From Olsenella intestinalis (GTDB lineage Bacteria > Actinomycetota > Coriobacteriia > Coriobacteriales > Atopobiaceae): 64,000 nucleotides of DNA. The notes beneath the pieces were generated by a model that saw nothing but the letters and a program-made list of their open reading frames with translations, was not told the DNA's origin and did no database searches. The stretch's first letter is position 1. Each line of letters opens with the position of its first letter. The translations under genes were made by a program, and so were the position numbers. Of the stretch, positions 44,312 through 53,926 are shown one piece after another. The stretch is taken from the NCBI RefSeq assembly GCF_023276655.1, contig NZ_JALGRK010000002.1:546433-610432 (forward strand), given 5' to 3'.

Positions 44312-46093
44312 CTACGAAGACGGCTGCAGCCCCAAATCGGAGAGCGCCTCCCCCATGATAGTAGAGAATAGCGGCGCGGCGGAGTCCGAGGCCAAATATG
44401 GAGTTCCGTTGAGAGCGGCGTAGACCATCACGACGGGGTCGGAGGCGGGCGCGAATCCTATGAGGGAGCTGACTAGCTTGCCCTCGATGTAGCCGTTCTC
44501 GTCGGCCTGCTCGCCGGTGCCGGTCTTGCCCGCGATGTCGTAGCCCTTGACCACGCCGAGGGCACCCGTGCCCTCGGGCTCCATGACGGAGCGCATGAGG
44601 TCGACGGTCGTGGCCGCGGAGTCCTTGGAGACCGTGGTGCCGCCCGAGGGCCAGTCGACGGTCTGGCCGCCCTTGCTCATGAGGAAGTGCGGCGTCTGCA
44701 GCGTGCCGCCGTTGGCGATCGAGCCGATGGCGCGGATCATCTGGATCGAGGGGACGGCGAGCGACTGGCCGAACGACATCGTGCCGAGGCTTGCGCCGTC
44801 GTACTGGTTGAGCTGCTTGACGAGGCCCTCGACCTCGCCGGGGTAGTCGATGCCGGTGGGCTTGCCGATCTGGAACTTGCTCACGCCCTGGGCGAAGGTG
44901 GTCTCGCCGATGTAGTCCTGCGCCACGAGCGCCATGCCCGTGTTGGAGGACCTCCTGAGCAGCTCGCGCAGGTCCATGGTCATGGTCTCGGTGCGGCCGT
45001 CGTCGTCGCCGACGAGGTCGTCGCCGACCTTGACCTTGCCGGGGACCGTGTAGACGTCGCTCGTCGAGATCTTGCCCGCGTCGAGGCCGATGGCGGTGGT
45101 CAGGACCTTGAAGATGGAGCCCGGCTCGTAGGAGGACGAGACCGGCTTGAGCGCGAGCGCGCCGTCCGCGATGTTGGACGTGTTGGTGATGTCGAACAGC
45201 GGCGTGGAGCATGCGGCGAGGATCTCGCCGTTGGCGGGGTTGGTCACGACGACCGACCCGGAGTCGGCGCTGTACTTGGTGATGCCTTCGCTGATGGTCT
45301 GCTCGGCGACGCGCTGGATGTCGATGTCGAGCGAGATGACGATGTCGGTGCCGTCCTTGGCCTCCGTGGTGTGGGAGTTGCCGCCGGCGATGGGGGTGCC
45401 GCCCGCGCCCGTCTCGAGCACCATCTTCCCGTCCTCCCCCTTGAGGACGTCGTCGTAGTAGAGCTCGAGGCCCGAGAGGCCGTCGCCGTCGATGCCGACC
45501 ATGCCGAGCACCTGGCCGCCGACCGCGCCGTAGGGATAGATGCGCTTGGTGTCCTCGAGGAAGTAGAGGCCCTCGACGCCGCGGGCCGCGAAGTCCTCGC
45601 GGATGGAGTCCGCGTCCTCGGTGTCGACCTGTCGGGCGACGTAGGAGAAGGTGCCGTCGCCGCGCATGCGGGAGAGGTAGGTGGAGGCGTCGCCGCCGCA
45701 CTCGCGCGCGATGATCGCGGCGGCGCCGGAGGGGTCGTTGACCTCGCGCGGGTTGCAGTAGATGGTCTCGCAGGCCTTGCTCATGGCGAGCACGTTGCCG
45801 TTGCGGTCGTAGATGGTGCCTCGCTTGGCGTGGAGCACGGCCACCTGGGACCTGCGCGCCTCGGCCTCCTGGGTGAGGTCCGACGCCTGGAAGACCTGGA
45901 GCGAGACGAGCTTTATGACGACCGCCAGGCAGACCACGCCCACGATCGCGGTGATGATGCGTGCCGCGTTCTCGAAGTTTCCGCCCTGGGTGGGGACGCC
46001 ACGCCTACCGGCACGATATCGGGGAGCCTCGTCATAGGAAGCTCCCCGTGCCTGCGTGCGCCTTGGGCGCCTCTGTCCATCTCGATCTCTCAC
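44312..46093 (-). CDS. ftsI: Penicillin-binding protein, septal transpeptidase (FtsI/PBP3)
   Basis: The 593-residue product has a basic head, one membrane anchor (about 42-62), a PBP dimerisation region (RGTIYDRNGNVLAMSKAC) and a transpeptidase domain. The active SxxK is at Ser326 (EPGSIFKVL), with SSNTG and AGKTGTGEQ following. It crosslinks septal peptidoglycan with FtsW. No PASTA repeats follow. The start is GTG 46093 with only a weak Shine-Dalgarno, nine bases after ftsL. Confidence 0.94.
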   Translation of the reverse strand: MRDRDGQRRPRRTQARGASYDEAPRYRAGRRGVPTQGGNFENAARIITAIVGVVCLAVVIKLVSLQVFQASDLTQEAEARRSQVAVLHAKRGTIYDRNGNVLAMSKACETIYCNPREVNDPSGAAAIIARECGGDASTYLSRMRGDGTFSYVARQVDTEDADSIREDFAARGVEGLYFLEDTKRIYPYGAVGGQVLGMVGIDGDGLSGLELYYDDVLKGEDGKMVLETGAGGTPIAGGNSHTTEAKDGTDIVISLDIDIQRVAEQTISEGITKYSADSGSVVVTNPANGEILAACSTPLFDITNTSNIADGALALKPVSSSYEPGSIFKVLTTAIGLDAGKISTSDVYTVPGKVKVGDDLVGDDDGRTETMTMDLRELLRRSSNTGMALVAQDYIGETTFAQGVSKFQIGKPTGIDYPGEVEGLVKQLNQYDGASLGTMSFGQSLAVPSIQMIRAIGSIANGGTLQTPHFLMSKGGQTVDWPSGGTTVSKDSAATTVDLMRSVMEPEGTGALGVVKGYDIAGKTGTGEQADENGYIEGKLVSSLIGFAPASDPVVMVYAALNGTPYLASDSAAPLFSTIMGEALSDLGLQPSS

Positions 46094-46102
46094 GGCTCTA
46101 GT

Positions 46103-46639
46103 CTACGACGTCATGAGCCTCGGGTCGGCCGCAGCGGCGTTCTGCGTAGCATCTGCAGAAGCCTCAGGGTCGTCGTCGGCCGCCTCCTCGGCAGCGTCTG
46201 CGGCGATCGGCGTAGAAAGCGCCTCGTCGAGGTTGCCGGACTCGCCGACGGTGATCGAGTCGCTCGAGGTGGGGTACACCATGCCGTAGTTCTGGGTGGC
46301 GATGCGGTCGATGCGCGACGAGCTCGAGAGAACGGAACGCTCGATCTGGAGGTCGTTGTTGGTAGCGGTGGCGGAGACGATGTCCTCCTTGAGGGAGGCC
46401 GTCTGCTGGAGCTGGGAGACCGTCGCGGTGGTCAGCGCGACGCGGCAGAAGCCGAGGCACACGAACACGGTCACGGCGGCCATTGCGACAACCAGGCGGG
46501 AGACGAAGGTGTGCGAGACGCCCTGACGGACCTGGGCGTCAAGCCCGCCGCCTCGGACGACCTCGAAGGGGGCGTGGCTCTCCTGGCGGCGAACCCTCTC
46601 GGCGCCGTAGAGGCTGTATGCCTCGGATCCCTGGTACAT
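46103..46639 (-). CDS. ftsL: FtsL-like divisome protein
   Basis: The 178-residue product has a cytoplasmic head, one membrane helix (VSRLVVAMAAVTVFVCLGFCRVAL is split across about 54-77) and a coiled-coil (TATVSQLQQTASLKEDIVSATATNNDLQIE). An acidic Ala/Asp-rich tail follows. Size, topology and place between rsmH and ftsI identify it as FtsL, which recruits FtsW/FtsI with FtsQ. Sequence conservation in the family is low. The start is the ATG at 46639 behind GGGGGAG. Confidence 0.82.
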   Translation of the reverse strand: MYQGSEAYSLYGAERVRRQESHAPFEVVRGGGLDAQVRQGVSHTFVSRLVVAMAAVTVFVCLGFCRVALTTATVSQLQQTASLKEDIVSATATNNDLQIERSVLSSSSRIDRIATQNYGMVYPTSSDSITVGESGNLDEALSTPIAADAAEEAADDDPEASADATQNAAAADPRLMTS

Positions 46640-46663
46640 CGTGCTCCCCCTTGATTGGAAGAA

Positions 46664-46679
46664 CCACCGCACGCGGTGG
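46664..46679 (-). terminator. Hairpin between rsmH and ftsL
   Basis: CCACCG-cacg-CGGTGG is followed on the minus strand by TTCTTCC. Another hairpin (GCACGCGGCC/GGCCGCATGC, one mismatch) follows the rsmH stop at 46749-46769. Together they may act as an attenuator in the 133-base gap. Confidence 0.45.
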
Positions 46680-46772
46680 CTCTGTGGTGCATTGGTAGTG
46701 CGATTGAGCTTCGTTCTACTTCATGCTGCTACGTATATGTTGTATTTGCATGCGGCCAGGCCGCGTGCTTGC

Positions 46773-47753
46773 TCAGATGCGCTCCTCCGTGACGTCCCTC
46801 TTCACCGCCACCCTCATGAGCGCGCTTCGGGCCCGAGGATTCTGGGCCACCTCCCCCTCGCTCGCGACGAGGGGCTTGCGTGTCTTGACGTCGACTATCG
46901 GCACGTGACCGCAGGCGCACACCGGAAGGTCCGGCGGGCAGATGCAGCCCTTCGACATCTCCGCGAAGACGTGCTTGACGATCCGGTCCTCGAGCGAGTG
47001 GTAGGAGATCACGCAGATCCTGCCACCCGTGTTGGCCCAGCGAATCGCCGCGCGAAGCCCCTGGTCCAGAACATCGAGCTCATGGTTGACCTCGATGCGC
47101 AGGGCCTGGAAGGTCTTGCGGGCCGGGTGTCCGCCGTGCCGCCTGGCGGCAGCGGGAATCGCGGCCTTGATGACCTCCACGAGCTGGAGCGTCCTCTCGA
47201 TCGGCTCCTTCTCGCGCGCCCGCACGATCTGGCGGGCGATCCTGGCGGCGTACTTCTCGTCGCCATAGACACGAAGAATCCGGGTGAGGTCGGTTTCGTT
47301 GTAGTTGTTTATGACCTCAGCTGCGGTTTGGGTGTGTTTCCCCGGATTCATTCGCATATCAAGCGGGGCGTCCTCGTGGTAGGAGAAGCCCCTTTCTGGG
47401 ATGTCAAGCTGTGGGGAGGAGACTCCGATGTCGAACAGGAAGCAGTCGACGCCGGGCACCTCAGCCTGGACGAGGAGCTCATCGAGGGAACCGAAGTTAC
47501 CCTTGAGGAAGCGGTGCTCGCAGCCGGCCAGCTCGCGCTCGAAGCGCTGCGCCGCCGCGGCGAGGGCCATGTCGTCCTGGTCGATGCCAATCGAGAGCCC
47601 ATCGGGCTGGATTCGCTTGGCCATCTCGACCGTGTGCCCCGCCCCGCCCAGGGTGCAGTCGCAGACCACCTCGCCTGGTTTGGGGTCGAGCTCGGACAGA
47701 ACCTCGTCCAGCATCACGGGTACGTGCCGATATTCCACTGTCAAGATTCCCAC
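46773..47753 (-). CDS. rsmH: 16S rRNA (cytosine1402-N4)-methyltransferase RsmH (MraW)
   Basis: The 326-residue product has YRHVPVMLDEVLSELDPKPGEVVCDCTLGGAGHT with the SAM-binding loop. It also has FDIGVSSPQLDIPERGFSYHEDAPLDMRM, RRHGGHPARKTFQALRIEVN and ICVISYHSLEDRIVKHVF. It modifies C1402 in the ribosomal P site. The start could be GTG 47753, TTG 47744 or GTG 47738; GAGGGAG is best spaced for the TTG. It is second in the cluster after mraZ. Confidence 0.95.
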   Translation of the reverse strand: MGILTVEYRHVPVMLDEVLSELDPKPGEVVCDCTLGGAGHTVEMAKRIQPDGLSIGIDQDDMALAAAAQRFERELAGCEHRFLKGNFGSLDELLVQAEVPGVDCFLFDIGVSSPQLDIPERGFSYHEDAPLDMRMNPGKHTQTAAEVINNYNETDLTRILRVYGDEKYAARIARQIVRAREKEPIERTLQLVEVIKAAIPAAARRHGGHPARKTFQALRIEVNHELDVLDQGLRAAIRWANTGGRICVISYHSLEDRIVKHVFAEMSKGCICPPDLPVCACGHVPIVDVKTRKPLVASEGEVAQNPRARSALMRVAVKRDVTEERI

Positions 47754-47762
47754 TCCCTCGCG

Positions 47763-48191
47763 CTAGTCGAACATCAGGTCCTCGAGGCTCTCTTCCATCT
47801 CCTTCTGCTCCTCGTCAAAACGGGAAGCGTCCCAGATCTCGAAGTGGTCGTTGTTGCCAACGACCGCAACCTCGCGTTCGATCCCGCACTTGGCGACCCG
47901 CTCCGGGTCCACCTTGCCGAGGGCAAGGCGACCAGCCGAATCAAGGTCGACGGTGACGGTCATCGAGGTGAGCATCCTGCTGAGCTTGACGTCCCTCTTG
48001 TTGCGGGGGTTGAACCCCTCGGGGAAGAAGCTCCGCACCCAGGCCTCGTGACCCTCGGGAGTGAAACCGTAGATCGCGCCATCAACGGGAACGAGGCAGA
48101 CCTTGTCGTCGAACTGCTTGCGAATGGAAGCCGGAAGGGTAACGCGCGACTTGGCATCGAGGTTGTGCTTGTAGGTGCCAGTCAGGTACAT
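47763..48191 (-). CDS. mraZ: Transcriptional regulator MraZ
   Basis: The 142-residue product has two SpoVT/AbrB-like halves: LTGTYKHNLDAKSRVTLPASIRKQF and LTSMTVTVDLDSAGRLALGKV. MraZ forms rings that bind tandem repeats upstream of its own gene and control the dcw cluster. The ATG at 48191 follows GGGGAGGGG. Three matching repeats overlap its promoter, so autoregulation is expected here. Confidence 0.95.
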   Translation of the reverse strand: MYLTGTYKHNLDAKSRVTLPASIRKQFDDKVCLVPVDGAIYGFTPEGHEAWVRSFFPEGFNPRNKRDVKLSRMLTSMTVTVDLDSAGRLALGKVDPERVAKCGIEREVAVVGNNDHFEIWDASRFDEEQKEMEESLEDLMFD

Positions 48192-48245
48192 TGCCCCTCC
48201 CCTCTTCAACTCAGGGAGCCTCATCCCTTTGAGAACGTGACAACA

Positions 48246-48274
48246 ACTATATGTTTACGTCCGACACTACGCAA
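48246..48274 (-). promoter_or_regulatory. dcw cluster promoter (Pmra)
   Basis: On the minus strand TTGCGT (48274-48269), a 17-base spacer and TATAGT (48251-48246) form a good sigma-70-type promoter about 55 bases before mraZ. The -35 lies inside the MraZ repeats. Confidence 0.75.
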
Positions 48275-48290
48275 CACTTTCCGACACTTT
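48261..48290 (-). promoter_or_regulatory. MraZ boxes: three 10-bp tandem repeats
   Basis: Read on the minus strand the repeats are AAAGTGTCGG, AAAGTGTTGC and GTAGTGTCGG, exactly 10 bases apart. This agrees with the AAAGTGTNNN operator repeats reported for MraZ in mollicutes. They cover the -35 of the cluster promoter, so binding should repress. Confidence 0.8.
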
Positions 48291-48305
48291 TTGACTCTCG
48301 GCGCC

Positions 48306-48342
48306 AAAAATGCCCCGCTCGGCATCACGTTGCCGAGACGGG
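48306..48342 (-). terminator. Terminator of xerD
   Basis: CTCGGCA-acgtga-TGCCGAG, extended by C/G pairs, is followed on the minus strand by CATTTTTGG. It isolates xerD from the dcw promoter. The 48343-48455 gap also holds a small hairpin with a 10-mer copy (48440-48449) and an inverted repeat at 48359-48372. Confidence 0.8.
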
Positions 48343-48455
48343 TACCCAACATGTTGTGAGAACGAATGTTCTGGCCCACAAACGCCGAGGAACGTCTCTG
48401 CCGCAGCTCACGGGCCAAATATGAACGAACAGTGAATGGCGAGAAGAGCCTGCCC

Positions 48456-49415
48456 TCAGGCCCGGCGGCGCGCCCGGGGGTGCGCCTCGAGGTACACCAT
48501 GCGCACGTGAGTGCGGTCGACATGGGTGTAGAGCTGCGTCGTCGAGATGCTCGCGTGCCCCAGGAGCTCCTGCACGACCCTCAGGTCCATGCCACCCTCG
48601 AGCAGGTGGGTGGCGTAGGTGTGGCGAAGTGTGTGGGGATGAAGCCCCTTGATACCCACGACCGCCCCGTAGGTCTCGACGATGCCGAAGACGGCCTGGC
48701 GGCTGAGCCTGCCGCCGCGCCTGTTGAGGAAGACCGCTCCCCCGTCGCGCCCGCCGCGCGCCAGCACCGGCCGCCACGCGTCCACGTAGGTCGCAAGCGC
48801 CTCGCGCGCGGTGCCGAGCAGCGGCACGACCCGCTCCTTGCGCCCCTTGCCCATCACGCGCAGGACCTCGTCGTCGAAGAGCACGTCGCGCAGGTCCAGC
48901 CCCACGAGCTCGCTCACGCGCAGCCCGCAGCCGTAGAGCACCTCGAGGATCGCCTTGTCGCGATGGAACGCCGACTGCGCGCGGCGATCGGCCGCGCCGC
49001 TCTTGAGCGTGCGCGCCTCGGGCTCGAGCTCCGGCGCGAACGGCTCGTCGAGCAGCCTGAACACCTCGTCGTGACCCAGCACGTCGGGCAGGCGCTCGGG
49101 CCGCTTGGGCATCACGAGCTGCGACGCGGGATGGCTCTCGCAGATCCGCTCGACGACCATGAACTTGTGGAACCCCTTGATCGCCGAGACCGCCCGCTGC
49201 ACCGAGGCCGCGGACAGCCCCTGCGCCGCAAGCTCGGCGAGATGCGCCTCGATGTCGTGGCGCGTGACGTCGGCCGGCTCCGCAACGCCGCGCGCGGCCA
49301 GAAAGTCGACGTAGCGCGCAAGGTCGCGCCCGTAGGACTCGACGGTGTTCTGGGAGCTGCCGCGCTCCACGGCGAGGTAGCCGAGAAACTCCTCGCGCGC
49401 CTGGCCAAGCTCCAT
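48456..49415 (-). CDS. xerD: Site-specific tyrosine recombinase XerD
   Basis: The 319-residue product has a SAM-like N-terminal domain and the catalytic set R166 (GCGLRVSEL), K190 (GKGRKERVVP), H261 and R264 (LHPHTLRHTYATHLLEGG), H287 (LLGHASISTTQLY) and Tyr296. Xer enzymes resolve chromosome dimers at dif. No dif site was recognised nearby. I chose the ATG at 49415 (MELGQAREEF) after GGGGAGG; the in-frame residues upstream overlap the pyrG terminator. Confidence 0.93.
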   Translation of the reverse strand: MELGQAREEFLGYLAVERGSSQNTVESYGRDLARYVDFLAARGVAEPADVTRHDIEAHLAELAAQGLSAASVQRAVSAIKGFHKFMVVERICESHPASQLVMPKRPERLPDVLGHDEVFRLLDEPFAPELEPEARTLKSGAADRRAQSAFHRDKAILEVLYGCGLRVSELVGLDLRDVLFDDEVLRVMGKGRKERVVPLLGTAREALATYVDAWRPVLARGGRDGGAVFLNRRGGRLSRQAVFGIVETYGAVVGIKGLHPHTLRHTYATHLLEGGMDLRVVQELLGHASISTTQLYTHVDRTHVRMVYLEAHPRARRRA

Positions 49416-49435
49416 CCCGCACCTCCCCCTGGGCA

Positions 49436-49484
49436 CAAAAACGCTCCGTCCGACCAGCATATACCAATGCCGGACGGACGGAGC
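49436..49484 (-). terminator. Terminator of pyrG
   Basis: GCTCCGTCCG and CGGACGGAGC form a 10-bp stem with a 22-base loop. On the minus strand it is followed by GTTTTTG. A perfect 10-mer copy (49488-49497) precedes the stem. Confidence 0.85.
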
Positions 49485-49522
49485 AGCCGAGAAGAGCGTG
49501 TGATTCGAAGCCGCGGGCGCCT

Positions 49523-51169
<1,647 letters not shown>

Positions 51170-51180
51170 TTGAAGCCCTT

Positions 51181-51216
51181 CCCGTATAGGTCTTTTCTAC
51201 ACGGGACTTCATTATA
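51181..51216 (-). promoter_or_regulatory. pyrG promoter -10 and leader hairpin
   Basis: A consensus TATAAT (51216-51211, minus) is followed six bases on by CCCGTGTAG-aaaagac-CTATACGGG (51205-51181). The Shine-Dalgarno region GGGAAGGGC directly adjoins the stem. The transcript would begin at or just before the CCCG. No good -35 was found. Confidence 0.65.
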
Positions 51217-51287
51217 GCCCGCCGCCAAGCCGCTCGGGCGAGGATACGCGCCTTCATACGTTCATGACGAGAAGAGCATGACCCCAG

Positions 51288-52931
51288 CTAGAGGGCCTCG
51301 CGAATGCGCGACGCCTCCTCGAGCATCTCGCGGGCGTGCTCGAGCGAGGCCTGCGTCTGGTCGCCCGACAGCATGCGCGCGACCTCGGCCACGCGCTCGT
51401 CGCCCTCGATCTCCTCGATCAGCGTCTCGGGCGCGTCGTCGCCCACCTTCGAGACGAGGTAGTGGCACTCCCCCATGACGGCGACCTGCGCGAGGTGCGT
51501 GACGACGATGACCTGGTGCGTGCGCGCGAGCCGCGCGAGCACCTGCGCGAGCGCCACGGCGGTCGCGCCGCCGACGCCGGCGTCCACCTCGTCGAACACG
51601 AGCGTCTCGGTCTCGTCCGCCTCGCCCAGCACGACCTTGCACGCCAGCATCACGCGCGAGATCTCGCCGCCCGAGGCGATCTTCCTGAGCGGTCGGGCGC
51701 TCATCGACGCCGCAGGCCTATACATCAGCTCGACGCGGCTCGGCCCCGTGGCCGTCCACTCCGCGCGAGGCAGGCGCTCCTGCGCGACCTCGACCGCTGC
51801 CGTGCCCATCTCGAGGCACGCCATCTGCTCGCATATGGCCGCCGAGAGGTGCGGAGCCGCCTTCGCCCGGGCCGCGTCGAGGGCGTCGGCGCACCGCGCC
51901 AGCTCCCCCTCGGCGCGCTCGCAGGCCTCGCTCGCCCTGCGCACGACCTCGTCGCCGTTCTCAGCCGCAGAGACGACCTCCGCGGCCTCCTCGCGCCGCG
52001 CGAGCACGTCCTCCATGCGCGGCCCGAACGCGCGCAAGAGGCCGTTCAGCGCGCTCATGCGCTCCTGCATCTCGGCGAGGCGCTCGCCGTCGAAGTCCAT
52101 CGAGTCGGCATAGCTCCTCAGCTCGCCCGACAGGTCCTCCACGTCGATGAGCGACCCCTCGAGCTGGCTCGCGAACGCGCCGAGCCTCTCGTCATAGGCG
52201 GCCGCCCCCTTAAGCTCCGAGACGAGCGCGGCAAGCGTGTCGCAGACCCCCTCGTCTCCGGAGAGCGCCTCGTGGCCGGCGGCCGTGCACCTCAGCAGCT
52301 GCTCGGCGTGCTCCGCGCGCGGCAGCGTCCGCTCAAGCTCCTCGAGCTCGCCCTCCTGCGGCGACACCTCGTCGATGCGACGAAGCGCGAAGCTCGCCTC
52401 CTCGAGACGCTCGCCGGCGGTCCGACTCATCTCGCGCACGCGCTCGAGCTCCGCGGCCGCCTCGCGCGCCGCGGCAAACGCCGCAGCGTACGCCTCGCGC
52501 GCACCGGCGACGCCGTCTCCCGCCCACGCGTCCAGAAGGCCCACGTGGCTCGAGACCTGCATGAGGCGCTGGTGCTCGTGCTGGCCGCACAGGTCGATCG
52601 TGGCACCGACCCCCTCGGCGACCTCTCGCACGGACGCCATGCGCCCGTCGAGCTCCACGCGGCCGCGCCCGGCCGCCTCGACGCGCCTGCGCACCACGCA
52701 GCCGTCGGGGTCGAGTCCCTCGCCGAAGAAGCGCCCCTCGACCACGAGGGCGTCCGCCCCCTCGCGCACGGCACCGGCGTCGGCGCGCTCGCCCATGAGC
52801 AGCTTGATGGCCGAGAGGAGCGCGGTCTTGCCCGTGCCCGTCTCGCCGGTGAGCACCGTGAGGCCGGCCGCGGGACGAATGGTCGCGTCGCGAATGAGGG
52901 CTACGTCCTGTGCGTGCAGCTCGTCGATCAT
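51288..52931 (-). CDS. recN: DNA repair protein RecN
   Basis: RecN is an SMC-like ATPase acting in double-strand break repair. The 547-residue product has Walker A GETGTGKTALLSAIKLLMGERA (residues 31 onward), the DLCGQHEHQRLM motif, a long coiled-coil middle and the ABC-type signature KIASGGEISRVMLACK. Walker B is VFDEVDAGVGG, with the H-loop in VVTHLAQVA. It starts four bases after the nadK stop, the standard nadK-recN arrangement. Confidence 0.95.
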   Translation of the reverse strand: MIDELHAQDVALIRDATIRPAAGLTVLTGETGTGKTALLSAIKLLMGERADAGAVREGADALVVEGRFFGEGLDPDGCVVRRRVEAAGRGRVELDGRMASVREVAEGVGATIDLCGQHEHQRLMQVSSHVGLLDAWAGDGVAGAREAYAAAFAAAREAAAELERVREMSRTAGERLEEASFALRRIDEVSPQEGELEELERTLPRAEHAEQLLRCTAAGHEALSGDEGVCDTLAALVSELKGAAAYDERLGAFASQLEGSLIDVEDLSGELRSYADSMDFDGERLAEMQERMSALNGLLRAFGPRMEDVLARREEAAEVVSAAENGDEVVRRASEACERAEGELARCADALDAARAKAAPHLSAAICEQMACLEMGTAAVEVAQERLPRAEWTATGPSRVELMYRPAASMSARPLRKIASGGEISRVMLACKVVLGEADETETLVFDEVDAGVGGATAVALAQVLARLARTHQVIVVTHLAQVAVMGECHYLVSKVGDDAPETLIEEIEGDERVAEVARMLSGDQTQASLEHAREMLEEASRIREAL

Positions 52932-52935
52932 GGCC

Positions 52936-53793
52936 CTACTTCCCCGCCCTGCCGTAGAAGACGCGAGAGACGGACTGGTAGAAGCTCGTCACGCTCTTGT
53001 CGAGAAGGATGAGGTCGCCGGGCCCGCGACGCACGGTCGCGCGCGTCGCGACGAGTCCCTCGCCGATGACCTGGCCGTCCGCGAAGAACAGGCGCTCCGA
53101 GCGACGCTCGGGGTTGATCTCGATCTCCACCACGTCCGACGGCGACGTGAGAAACGCGCGCGCCTGGATCGTGTGGGGCGCCACGGGGACGCAGACCATG
53201 CCCGAGTACTCGGGCGAGACGATCGGCCCGCCCGCGGAGAGCGCATATCCCGTCGAGCCCGTCGCCGTCGAGACGACGAAGCCGTCGGCGCGCAGCCTGT
53301 CGATGTGGTGTCCGGAGACCGACACGTCGAACACGATCATGTCGCCCTTGATGCCATGCGTGAGCGACAGGTCGTTCAGGGCGAAGCGACGCTCCGTGTG
53401 GACGTTGCCCTGCTCGTCGGTGAGCTCGACCTCGATGTCGAGGGTCGCGCGATGCGACGCGTGCATCTCGCCGGCCAGCGCGCTCATGACGATCTGCTTG
53501 AGGTCGGCCGGACCTCCGCAGGTGAGGAACCCCAGGTGCCCGTACGAGATGCCGACGACGGGAATCTCCTCGTAGCCCACGATGCGCGCCGCGCGCAGCA
53601 GCGTGCCGTCGCCACCGAGCGACACCACGAGCCCCACGCCGTCCGTGTCCACGACCTTGTCGGGGAACAGCTTCTTGTCATGGGCCCACTGGACCTCGAC
53701 GCCCTCGCCCTCAAGCCAATCCGCGAGAGAGCTGGCGCCCTCGACCGCCTCGGGGCGAGAGTAGTTAGGAACGAGCAGCACCTTCACGAGCAT
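52936..53793 (-). CDS. nadK: NAD kinase
   Basis: NadK phosphorylates NAD to NADP. The product (about 285 residues) has VVSLGGDGTLLRAAR (GGDGT at 60-64) and YGHLGFLT. It also has the ALNDLSLTHG region, where most members have NE, and STATGSTGYALSAGGPIVSP. Start candidates are GTG 53796, ATG 53793 and GTG 53787; GAGGGAG is best spaced for the last. Three tandem 13-bp repeats end 12 bases upstream of the first of these. Confidence 0.93.
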   Translation of the reverse strand: MLVKVLLVPNYSRPEAVEGASSLADWLEGEGVEVQWAHDKKLFPDKVVDTDGVGLVVSLGGDGTLLRAARIVGYEEIPVVGISYGHLGFLTCGGPADLKQIVMSALAGEMHASHRATLDIEVELTDEQGNVHTERRFALNDLSLTHGIKGDMIVFDVSVSGHHIDRLRADGFVVSTATGSTGYALSAGGPIVSPEYSGMVCVPVAPHTIQARAFLTSPSDVVEIEINPERRSERLFFADGQVIGEGLVATRATVRRGPGDLILLDKSVTSFYQSVSRVFYGRAGK

Positions 53794-53807
53794 CACTCCC
53801 TCTAGTC

Positions 53808-53846
53808 GTCAGCTACTAAGGTCAGCCTGTAAGGTCAGCTAGTAAG
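53808..53846. repeat. Three tandem 13-bp repeats upstream of nadK
   Basis: GTCAGCTACTAAG, GTCAGCCTGTAAG and GTCAGCTAGTAAG follow each other without spacer, giving a consensus GTCAGCYWSTAAG. They lie between the tlyA stop and the nadK Shine-Dalgarno, a place fit for an operator or an RNA element. Confidence 0.85.
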
Positions 53847-53926
53847 AGGAGTGTAGCACCCGCGCAACGGCCGTCTTCCAGCATGGCGTGCGCGGCAACA
53901 AAGATTTGCCAAAAACAGGCGTCCAC

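Noticed and set aside
53808..53846. Reading the 13-bp repeats as a terminator of tlyA
   Set aside because: They are direct repeats without a stable inverted stem or T-run.
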